Shown here: positions 24,016-29,502 of the stretch, in pieces
Numbering within the stretch: position 1 is the first letter of the stretch
Layout: each line of letters begins with the position of its first letter
NCBI RefSeq assembly: GCF_965661665.1
Contig: NZ_CBFIEO010000023.1
Span: 1-29,502 of the forward strand
Direction of reading: 5' to 3'
Source: Cognatiyoonia sp965661665
GTDB lineage: Bacteria > Pseudomonadota > Alphaproteobacteria > Rhodobacterales > Rhodobacteraceae
DNA: 29,502 nt
Notes under the pieces: generated by a model
The model's input: the letters and a program-made list of their open reading frames with translations, nothing else
Told to the model about the DNA's origin: nothing
Databases searched by the model: none
Program-made: the position numbers and the translations under genes

Positions 24016-24260
24016 ATGATCCGTAAATACACATCTTTAACCGCACTCGTCTTTGATGTGGCAACCCCAGCACTTGCTCAAGACGCTGCTATCGACGTGG
24101 GTGAGGATGGAATGTACAGTTACCCAGAGCTTCTGTCGGTGATGCCAGAAATGACAGAGGACGAGTTTGTGGTCCTCGACGCCAACGGTGACGGCTGCTT
24201 GGTGCGGAAGAGATTGCCGCCGCCCAAGACGCCGGCGCAACCCCAGCATCCGAAGGCTAA
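24016..24260 (+). pseudogene. EF-hand-like secreted protein, frameshifted
   Basis: The ATG at 24016 with AGGAG upstream begins an exported protein: a degenerate signal peptide (MIRKYTSLTALVFDVATPALAQ), then 'YSYPELLSVMPEMTEDEFVV' and the calcium loop 'DANGDG'. After the loop the frame gives an unlikely basic tail ending at 24270. One base later in phase, the sequence reads 'AEEIAAAQDAG' and ends at TAA 24258-24260, which is the expected second helix of the EF-hand. A single-base loss near 24200 explains both. Residue and helix phasing are clear, but the gene is short, so a sequencing error cannot be excluded. Confidence 0.65.
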
Positions 24261-24276
24261 ACGCCGTTGAATACCG

Positions 24277-24319
24277 CGCGATAGCGGACATCCCTCCCTG
24301 TCAGCTGTCGCGTTTTTTT
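24277..24319 (+). terminator. Terminator after the EF-hand-like gene
   Basis: CGCGATAGC (24277-24285) pairs with GCTGTCGCG (24304-24312) with one wobble. An inner GACA/TGTC extends the stem after a G/A mismatch. T7 follows at 24313-24319, touching the ilvN stop codon on the other strand. Confidence 0.85.
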
Positions 24320-24893
24320 ATGCTGTTTGAGCGACCGCACCGCGGGCCAATGCCGCAACTCCTGTCCGTGCAATTTCTTGTAGGCCAAGAGGGCGCATCA
24401 GATCAGCGAATGCGTCAATTTTTTCTGGCGTGCCTGTGATTTCAAAGACGAAGCTTTCCAGCGTGCTGTCGACGACATTGGCGCGGAAGATGTCTGCCAG
24501 ACGGATCGCCTCGATCCGGTGATCACCTGACCCTGCAACTTTCAGCAGCGCCAATTCACGTTCGACTGTGGGGCCTTCGACGGTGAGGTCATGAACCTCA
24601 TGCACAGGCACGATCCGGCCCAGTTGCGCTTTGATCTGCGTGATGATCTGCGGTTTGCCTGAGGTCACAATCGTGATCCTTGAGCGATGCCCCTCGTGGT
24701 CCACCTCCGCCACGGTGAGGCTTTCGATATTATAGCCGCGACCGGAGAAAAGCCCGATCACACGGGCCAAAACACCCGGTTCGTTGGCAACGATGACAGC
24801 CAGTGTGTGCCGTTCAATCTTGTCTCCATACGTAGAGCGGAGATTGTAGGCAGAATGGCTCGTCGCGCCTTTTTTGATTTTGAGTGGGGACAT
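24318..24893 (-). CDS. ilvN: Acetolactate synthase small (regulatory) subunit
   Basis: Regulatory partner of IlvB; confers feedback inhibition by branched-chain amino acids. The 191-residue product has an ACT domain at about residues 28-100 ('HTLAVIVANEPGVLARVIGL', 'GRGYNIESLTVAEVDHEGHR') and the C-terminal regulatory domain ('FRANVVDSTLESFVFEITG', 'LMRPLGLQEIARTGVAALAR'). Length is typical of the longer IlvH/IlvN type. It follows ilvB by 81 bases that contain short tandem repeats. A terminator hairpin for the opposite strand overlaps its stop. Confidence 0.96.
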   Translation of the reverse strand: MSPLKIKKGATSHSAYNLRSTYGDKIERHTLAVIVANEPGVLARVIGLFSGRGYNIESLTVAEVDHEGHRSRITIVTSGKPQIITQIKAQLGRIVPVHEVHDLTVEGPTVERELALLKVAGSGDHRIEAIRLADIFRANVVDSTLESFVFEITGTPEKIDAFADLMRPLGLQEIARTGVAALARGAVAQTA

Positions 24894-24924
24894 CTTCGTC
24901 GTCTTTCAAAAGCTTATTTTATTT

Positions 24925-24957
24925 GTATACAGGGCGTACACACAGCGTACAGAAGCC
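24925..24957. repeat. Three degenerate 11-bp tandem repeats between ilvB and ilvN
   Basis: The plus strand reads GTATACAGGGC, GTACACACAGC, GTACAGAAGCC in direct succession. A weaker fourth unit continues to 24968. The consensus is about GTACA-N3-GC, with a period near one helix turn. Confidence 0.6.
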
Positions 24958-24974
24958 GTGCATACGCTTGTGCA

Positions 24975-26729
24975 TCACACCATCACCGCGCCGCCGGCCT
25001 GAATGGCGTTGGCGGTGTCGGCGTTTTCGCCCAAAAGCATCTCATTGTGCGGCTTGCCAGATGGGATCATTGGAAAGCAGTTTTCGTGCTTCTCCACCAG
25101 ACAGTCGAACAGCACCGGACCGTCGTGGTTGATCATCTCCATGATCGCATCATCCAGATCATCAGGGTTGTCACACAGGATACCCTTGGCACCAAAAGCC
25201 TCCGCCAGTTTCACGAAATCGGGTAGGCTCTCGGACCAGCTAGAGGAATAGCGCTCGCCATGCAGCAATTCTTGCCACTGGCGCACCATGCCCAGACGTT
25301 CGTTGTTCAGGATGAACTGTTTAACTGGCAGGCCGTATTGCATGGCTGTGCCCAGCTCTTGCATGTTCATCAGCCACGACGCTTCGCCCGCAACATTGAT
25401 GACGAGGCTGTCGCGGTGCGCCAGTTGCACACCGACAGAGGCAGGGAAGCCGTAGCCCATCGTGCCCAAGCCGCCCGAGGTCATCCAACGGTTTGGGTCT
25501 TCGAAGCCCAGATATTGCGCCGCCCACATCTGGTGCTGGCCCACTTCGGTACAGATGTAGCGGTCGTGTTTCTTGGTCAGCTCTTCCAACCGCTGCATGG
25601 CGTATTGCGGTTTGATGGTCTTACCTTCCTGCTTGAAACTCAGACAATCCACTTTCTGCCACTCTTTGATCTGCTTCCACCATTGCGCCAAACCTTCCTT
25701 GTTGGTCTTGCGGCCGCGGGATTTCCAGACCTTCAGCAAGTCTTCCAACACATGTGCGACGTCGCCCAAGATCGGGATGTCGACGTGGATGACCTTGTTG
25801 ATGGAGGAGGCATCAATATCAATATGCGCCTTCTTCGATCCGGGGGAGAATTTGTCGACTAGGCCGGTGATCCGGTCATCAAAACGCGCACCTATGTTGA
25901 GCATCAGATCACAGTCATGCATCGCCATGTTGGCTTCATAAAGTCCATGCATCCCCAACATGCCCAGCCAGTTATCGCCGGAGGCCGGATAGCAGCCCAA
26001 TCCCATCAGGGTTGATGTGATGGGGAAGTTCGTCTCAGCCACCAGTTCGCGCAGCAATTGCGACGCTGCAGGGCCAGAGTTGATGACACCGCCGCCCGTG
26101 TATAAAATGGGGCGCTTTGCCGTTTCAATTGCTTTGGCCAGCTCGGTAATGGCGTCGATGTCGCCTTTGACTTGCGGTGCATAATGCGTTTCCACCTGGC
26201 GGGCTTCGGTGTACTTACCGGTCGCGAACTGAACGTCCTTCGGAATGTCGATCAGAACCGGACCCGGACGACCAGATGTGGCGACATGGAACGCCTCATG
26301 CAGTGTCGCGGACAGCTTGTCGGTCTCTTTCACCAGCCAGTTATGCTTCGTACAGGGGCGGGTGATGCCAACGGTGTCGGCTTCTTGGAACGCGTCAGAA
26401 CCGATCATGAAGGTCGGCACCTGACCGGTCAAAACGATGATCGGAATGGAATCCATCAACGCATCGGTCAAACCGGTCACAGCGTTTGTAGCACCTGGAC
26501 CGGATGTCACCAGAGCAACACCAGGTTTGCCCGTAGACCGCGCATAGCCTTCGGCGGCATGAACAGCGCCTTGTTCGTGGCGCACCAAGATATGTTGAAT
26601 GTGGTTTTGCTGAAAGATCTCATCATAGATCGGGAGGACAGCACCACCGGGGTATCCAAAGACGACCTCAACACCTTGGTCCACCAAGGCTTGAACGACC
26701 ATTTTTGCACCGGTCATGGTTTTACTCAT
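24975..26729 (-). CDS. ilvB: Acetolactate synthase large (catalytic) subunit
   Basis: Thiamine-diphosphate enzyme that condenses pyruvate with pyruvate or 2-oxobutyrate, the first common step of Val, Leu and Ile synthesis. The 584-residue product has 'VFGYPGGAVLPIYDE', the cofactor-activating Glu in 'RHEQGAVHAAEGYAR', 'TSGPGATN', 'GARFDDRITG' and the TPP segment 'VAGEASWLMNMQELGTA' to 'ILNNERLGMVRQW'. The first Asp of the usual GDAS motif is Glu here; I recall GEAS in other Alphaproteobacteria. The ATG at 26729 is chosen over a GTG at 26768 that touches the attenuator T-run; AGAGGA lies upstream of the ATG. The gene is controlled by an upstream attenuator. Confidence 0.96.
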   Translation of the reverse strand: MSKTMTGAKMVVQALVDQGVEVVFGYPGGAVLPIYDEIFQQNHIQHILVRHEQGAVHAAEGYARSTGKPGVALVTSGPGATNAVTGLTDALMDSIPIIVLTGQVPTFMIGSDAFQEADTVGITRPCTKHNWLVKETDKLSATLHEAFHVATSGRPGPVLIDIPKDVQFATGKYTEARQVETHYAPQVKGDIDAITELAKAIETAKRPILYTGGGVINSGPAASQLLRELVAETNFPITSTLMGLGCYPASGDNWLGMLGMHGLYEANMAMHDCDLMLNIGARFDDRITGLVDKFSPGSKKAHIDIDASSINKVIHVDIPILGDVAHVLEDLLKVWKSRGRKTNKEGLAQWWKQIKEWQKVDCLSFKQEGKTIKPQYAMQRLEELTKKHDRYICTEVGQHQMWAAQYLGFEDPNRWMTSGGLGTMGYGFPASVGVQLAHRDSLVINVAGEASWLMNMQELGTAMQYGLPVKQFILNNERLGMVRQWQELLHGERYSSSWSESLPDFVKLAEAFGAKGILCDNPDDLDDAIMEMINHDGPVLFDCLVEKHENCFPMIPSGKPHNEMLLGENADTANAIQAGGAVMV

Positions 26730-26768
26730 CTGTCTTGTGTCCTCTGCTACCGCGTTTCTCTCAGTCAC

Positions 26769-26794
26769 AAAAAAACCCCCGAGGATGTCGGGGG
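26769..26794 (-). terminator. ilv attenuator terminator
   Basis: CCCCCGA (26776-26782) pairs perfectly with TCGGGGG (26788-26794), and the minus strand continues with seven T. It lies between the leader peptide and ilvB. Confidence 0.9.
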
Positions 26795-26836
26795 CGCATG
26801 GGATCGTTATGGATTTACCGTTACCGGCCCATGCGC
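26794..26836 (-). promoter_or_regulatory. Candidate antiterminator pairing of the ilv leader
   Basis: GCGCATGGG inside the leader-peptide codons (complement of 26828-26836) can pair over nine bases with CCCATGCGC (complement of 26794-26802), which abuts and shares one base with the terminator stem. A further GGAT/ATCC pairing across an internal loop would open that stem. This is the expected switch for ribosome-stall control. Confidence 0.65.
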
Positions 26837-26871
26837 ATCATATCCACCACTAGTACGACGAGTGTCATCAT
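26821..26871 (-). CDS. ilvB leader peptide (attenuation sensor)
   Basis: A 16-codon ORF encodes MMTLVVLVVDMMRMGR and stops at TAA. It has a good ribosome site (AAGGA) just upstream. Six consecutive codons are Leu or Val (L-V-V-L-V-V), so ribosomes stall here when these charged tRNAs are scarce. The ORF lies between a promoter and a terminator hairpin upstream of ilvB, the classic layout of an amino-acid attenuator. The peptide itself has no known function. I saw no Ile codon, so Leu and Val should be the effectors. Confidence 0.9.
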   Translation of the reverse strand: MMTLVVLVVDMMRMGR

Positions 26872-26892
26872 CGGGTCCTTTCATGTACGGAG

Positions 26893-26921
26893 ACCCTATG
26901 CGGCAGTGCAGAGACCGTCAA
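26893..26921 (-). promoter_or_regulatory. Candidate ilv operon promoter
   Basis: On the minus strand TTGACG (-35, 26916-26921) and TAGGGT (-10, 26893-26898) are separated by 17 bases, just upstream of the leader peptide. The -35 is strong and the -10 modest. Confidence 0.6.
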
Positions 26922-26972
26922 CAGGGTATGTGGAGATAATTTCGCCAAACGGCGATTTTATGCAACTTTATT

Positions 26973-27179
26973 TCAGGCGCTGGCCTTCGCGCGTTTCCCA
27001 CGACGCCAAGCTGCGAGGGCGATCAATCCCATTGGCAGCGATCCGCCAGTGCCCGGCAACGGTACAGTCGTTGGGTTCACGGGGATCACAAATGGTGGGA
27101 AATCGCCGAAGCCTTGGCTCGCGAAGTATGACGGCGGGAACAGGGTCAGCAAAGGTGTTTCCAGCGCGCATGCAAACAC
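26973..27179 (-). pseudogene. Orphan C-terminal tail with VPLPA-CTERM-like sorting signal
   Basis: The frame ends with 'NPTTVPLPGTGG', a hydrophobic stretch (SLPMGLIALAAW) and a basic tail (RRGKRAKASA). This three-part pattern is that of the VPLPA-CTERM protein-sorting signal, which is found at the C-terminus of exported proteins in exosortase-bearing bacteria. Only about 85 codons are open before an in-frame stop near 27231. They contain no signal peptide and no credible start (a GTG at 27179 lacks a ribosome site). The upstream part of the protein is missing or out of frame, so I read this as a gene remnant. No processing protease or exosortase gene is in the window. Confidence 0.5.
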
Positions 27180-27231
27180 CCGACATTTGAAAACCTCAGA
27201 CTCGTGACTGGAGCCAATGGTAATTGCAGAT

Positions 27232-27536
27232 TACGGGGATGGGAGGTCACCATAATTGAGAAAGGCCCTCGGCTCATTGAAAGGTTCGGCCTGCATTTTG
27301 ACGTGCCACTTGAATTTGGGCTGAGAGATCTGAAGCGAAGTTACGTCTCGCATTGGCGGAATATGTGGACCGCCAAATGCGTGGGGTATAAAAGTGGCTG
27401 TAAGCGCCCGTATGTGGCCTAGTCTAGCTGAAAAACTTAGCTAAATTTCAAGCAGGTCATCGGGAAACTCAGAAAAAGTATCCTTGGCGGAAATCGCAAG
27501 TGGTGACAGTACCTCCATGTCTCCAGACCCGTGAGA
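27232..27536. other. Gene-free interval
   Basis: No gene, repeat or clear regulatory element is seen. A rightward open frame at 27204-27422 has no ribosome site and no recognisable motif. Base composition is lower in G+C than the flanking core genes, as is common in decayed DNA. Confidence 0.5.
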
Positions 27537-28010
27537 TTAGGCAAAAGTAGGGTTTGCCGTCACAACCGGCCTGCCCGCAGCCTCAAGTGCTAGCTCATTG
27601 TTGTATGGCTTGACGTCAAACCACCTTATACGTGGTGACGCATCATCAATAATCCAAAGGTCTTCAAGTCGAACAGAGAACCTTTCAGTCGAAAAGCCAG
27701 CCAGCCACAACTCGATCTGCAATTTGGGTAGGGAGTCTTTGTCGCTTTGAGGGGTCTCAGCGTCGAGTAAAGGCTGCAGAAATGAAGGTAGCTGCGCGAT
27801 ATAATTCGCACGAATGACGTTGGTTTGTTCAATTCCCTGAAGGGTGGAGACGTTTTCCAAGCGAGTGTCGTCGGACAGTTTGAACGGCGCAGCAGAAACA
27901 GATCCGTTTGCCGCCATGGCAAGCAGACAGCTTGATAAGTAAAGTGACAGGGCTTGCCTGACGTCCTGTATGCTGTCCTCACCTCGTCCTTGGCGCACGG
28001 AACTGCGCAC
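27537..28010 (-). CDS. Hypothetical exported protein, start uncertain
   Basis: I do not recognise this protein. The frame ends 'VVTANPTFA' and contains an internal hydrophobic stretch with an Ala-x-Ala site (ALSLYLSSCLLAMAANGSVSA), so it looks exported. The mature part (about 115 residues) is mixed in composition with one Trp-rich segment ('LEDLWIIDDASPRIRWFDVK'). The given start (GTG at 28010) has no ribosome site. A strong GAGGTGAGGA lies just before an ATA at 27971, exactly where a signal peptide should begin, so the native ATG may have mutated to ATA. It stands alone in an accessory stretch and may itself be decaying. Confidence 0.45.
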   Translation of the reverse strand: MRSSVRQGRGEDSIQDVRQALSLYLSSCLLAMAANGSVSAAPFKLSDDTRLENVSTLQGIEQTNVIRANYIAQLPSFLQPLLDAETPQSDKDSLPKLQIELWLAGFSTERFSVRLEDLWIIDDASPRIRWFDVKPYNNELALEAAGRPVVTANPTFA

Positions 28011-28289
28011 CAGCCATGCCTATTTTCGAGACTTTCCGCACTATGTGCGTTCCGTTTCCGTCAAAAGCGCACAACTATCCGTAGGTTGTATGAGAGAAGA
28101 CTCGGTCAGATTTTAGGTAAGAATGTATACGCAACAGGTCATTACGAAGACATCGGGAAAGAATAGATGTGCCTTCGGTAGACTCTCGCCAGTTAATGCT
28201 CAAAACGTTGATACTGTGATGGAAATCGCAATCTTTTCCCCGCAATTTTGGCGTTTTTAGACCAGCTGGGTTTGGATCGAAAAGCGGTG
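28011..28289. other. Intergenic interval without recognised features
   Basis: I see no gene, no convincing terminator for the desaturase and no repeat. Composition is A/T-rich relative to neighbours. Confidence 0.4.
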
Positions 28290-29240
28290 CTATGAATGCC
28301 TATTGTCTTTCGAGGGAGCCAGTAAAAGTTCCGGCTGATCATTATGCAAAATTGGATGCGCAACAGTCTGTTTCACCTGAAATGCAAAGCGTTTTGCAAT
28401 GTCGCTATAGCCATCAAAAAGCGTGTTTTCATTTGCGGTCAAATACTGCGTCCGCCGCTCATGATAGAGCGGGGGCAGATCGTACCACGGGGTGTGGGGG
28501 CTCGCGTGGTGGACGATGTGCAGGTTGTTGTTGAGGTAGAGAAACGCCCAGAGGGGATGTGCTTCCACAATCGCTGTCCGCGCGCCAACGGCTTCAGCGG
28601 CTTGATGCTCTGCGTAGGCGCGCAGGGATGTCAGGGATATTGCGGGGTAGACTACGAAAAGTCCGTAATAAATCAACGACATACCGAACAAACCTTGCAC
28701 AAAAAAAACCACTGCGAAGAGCCCCAGAAGATGCAAAAACCAAGCCCGCCGCACACCCAGTTCATCGTCCTTGAGCCGCTCAAACTCGGTGCGGCCAAAG
28801 CCAATGATCGTCAAGGCCGGCCCAATGGCCAAACGGCCCACCAGCGTGTTGTTGATCGACAAGAGAAGCTGTTTAAAATCAGTCATCTGTGCGACACTCT
28901 TCGCGTCCCAGAAATAGCTTTCGGGATCCTCAAACGGGTCGGTTAGATGTTCGTCCCGATGGTGTTTCAGGTGTAGGTCCTTGTAGCGACGATAGGGGAA
29001 CACCACGGCAAGCGGCAGTGATACCAGCGCTTCATTCACCAGTGGCCACCGTGTTGGATGGCCGTGAATTGTCTCGTGCTGAAGCGATGTGTGGAAAGCG
29101 GCGATGATCGGCAGGAGCGGAATAGACAGGAACCAGAGCGGAGTCGTCCACAATAGCCCCACGCTCACCCAGGCTCCGTAACAGACTATAATCAGACCAA
29201 GCGTCACCCATTCGGTGCGCAAAACCCTACGCCGTGCCAA
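28290..29240 (-). CDS. Membrane fatty acid desaturase family protein
   Basis: A di-iron integral membrane enzyme of the fatty acid desaturase/hydroxylase family. The 316-residue product has the three histidine boxes: HETIH (residues 55-59, with His50 before it), HLKHH (90-94, with a further His98) and HIVHH (241-245). Hydrophobic segments lie at about residues 12-48, 70-82 and 165-205. The start is TTG at 29240 with AAAGGG six bases upstream; an in-frame stop lies five codons before it and no ATG follows nearby. Substrate is unknown; lipid acyl chains or carotenoid-like compounds are both possible for this family. It is a single gene in the accessory right end. Confidence 0.88.
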   Translation of the reverse strand: MARRRVLRTEWVTLGLIIVCYGAWVSVGLLWTTPLWFLSIPLLPIIAAFHTSLQHETIHGHPTRWPLVNEALVSLPLAVVFPYRRYKDLHLKHHRDEHLTDPFEDPESYFWDAKSVAQMTDFKQLLLSINNTLVGRLAIGPALTIIGFGRTEFERLKDDELGVRRAWFLHLLGLFAVVFFVQGLFGMSLIYYGLFVVYPAISLTSLRAYAEHQAAEAVGARTAIVEAHPLWAFLYLNNNLHIVHHASPHTPWYDLPPLYHERRTQYLTANENTLFDGYSDIAKRFAFQVKQTVAHPILHNDQPELLLAPSKDNRHS

Positions 29241-29311
29241 TCCAACCCTTTCAAATTACTCCCTTCCCGGATGATACAACAGTTTCAGTGCGTTGGACAC
29301 AATCCATGCGA

Positions 29312-29331
29312 CCAAAAACTGTCGTTTTTGG
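29312..29331. terminator. Short hairpin upstream of the desaturase
   Basis: CCAAAAAC (29312-29319) and GTTTTTGG (29324-29331) pair perfectly around TGTC. It could end the transposase-like transcript on the minus strand, but no T-run follows. Confidence 0.35.
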
Positions 29332-29357
29332 CCCAAGGTTTCTGTTGATCGAGAGGC

Positions 29358-29502
29358 TTAATCCTCGATCTTGTCCTGCGTCTTCTTCTCAAAGTCAGCA
29401 GCGCTGTGGCGTTCAAGCGTTTGTTCTGCCACAACCTCCTTCAGGTCACGGGCTTCGCGGCGAAGGTTTTTAACCTTGTCGCTTGTCGCTGCACGCGCTG
29501 TG
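29358..29502 (-). pseudogene. 3' end of a probable IS3-family transposase OrfA (partial)
   Basis: The minus strand is open from the window edge to TAA at 29358-29360. It encodes TARAATSDKVK and then NLRREARDLKEVVAEQTLE, a charged coiled-coil stretch that I recognise as the C-terminal part of IS3-type OrfA proteins. Those normally continue with an LRLLKKSM-like end; here the frame instead reads RHSAADFEKKTQDKIED, so the end is altered. An OrfB of about 850 bases should follow on the same strand, but only about 120 bases separate this stop from the desaturase start. The element is therefore truncated. The identification is by memory of the motif. Confidence 0.45.

Noticed and set aside
25000..25700. 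GEAS instead of GDAS in the IlvB cofactor motif as a defect
   Set aside because: The rest of the protein is normal and I recall the same motif in other Alphaproteobacteria, so it is likely a group feature.
26730..26768. Longer ilvB starting at GTG 26768
   Set aside because: The GTG touches the attenuator U-run and has no ribosome site; the ATG at 26729 has AGAGGA upstream and matches the family start.
27204..27422. Rightward 72-codon open frame
   Set aside because: GTG start without ribosome site, no motif, composition unlike the coding neighbours.
1..29502. CRISPR array, tRNA, rRNA or defence system
   Set aside because: I saw no regularly spaced repeats, no tRNA-like cloverleaf and no nuclease, methylase or toxin-antitoxin motifs.

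Overview
The window looks like chromosomal DNA from a marine Alphaproteobacterium of the Rhodobacterales (Roseobacter-type). This rests on gene content and order: tig, rpsF-rpsR-rplI with an acidic L9 tail, fabD-fabG-acpP-fabF-mltG followed by cysE, a pdhA-pdhB-pdhC operon whose E1 beta carries its own lipoyl domain, a class I aldolase beside pgk, and an ilvB attenuator with a Leu/Val leader peptide. No database search was possible. Family calls come from motifs and remembered family sequences.

Layout. Positions 1-1286 hold the trigger factor (5' end cut), then a small secreted protein (1410-1886). The ribosomal operon rpsF-rpsR-rplI runs leftward (3210-1952). Positions 3477-5280 hold two convergent YceI-type genes, both broken. 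The fatty-acid block fabD, fabG, acpP, fabF and the cell-wall gene mltG runs rightward (5445-10080). Between mltG and cysE (10803-11621) sit a phage-tail/GTA-like C-terminal stub and a small ORF. The pyruvate dehydrogenase operon (15389-11695), ftsB, fba and pgk run leftward. Two cyclophilins (18334-19501), a deleted DUF3179 relic and an EamA transporter (20054-20938) run rightward. A nucleoside hydrolase-GNAT-SelO operon (23752-20935) and ilvB-ilvN (26729-24318) run leftward, with an EF-hand-like relic between them. The right end (26970-29502) is accessory: an orphan VPLPA-CTERM tail, an uncharacterised exported protein, a fatty acid desaturase and a probable IS3-type transposase tail.

The intact genes cover translation and folding (tig, S6/S18/L9, cyclophilins), type II fatty acid synthesis, peptidoglycan and division (mltG, ftsB), lower glycolysis into acetyl-CoA (fba, pgk, PDH) and cysteine and branched-chain amino acid synthesis. 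Visible regulation includes the ilv attenuator, a 10-bp-arm palindrome in front of pdhA, tandem GCGCTAACG elements at the fba promoter with a related element at pgk, and several intrinsic terminators.

The most notable pattern is selective decay. Every core gene is open, while at least four accessory genes carry frameshifts, stops or large deletions: yceI, a cytochrome b561-YceI fusion, DUF3179 and an EF-hand-like protein. A possible gene-transfer-agent locus is reduced to a tail stub. I saw no CRISPR array, tRNA, rRNA, intact insertion sequence or recognisable defence system.
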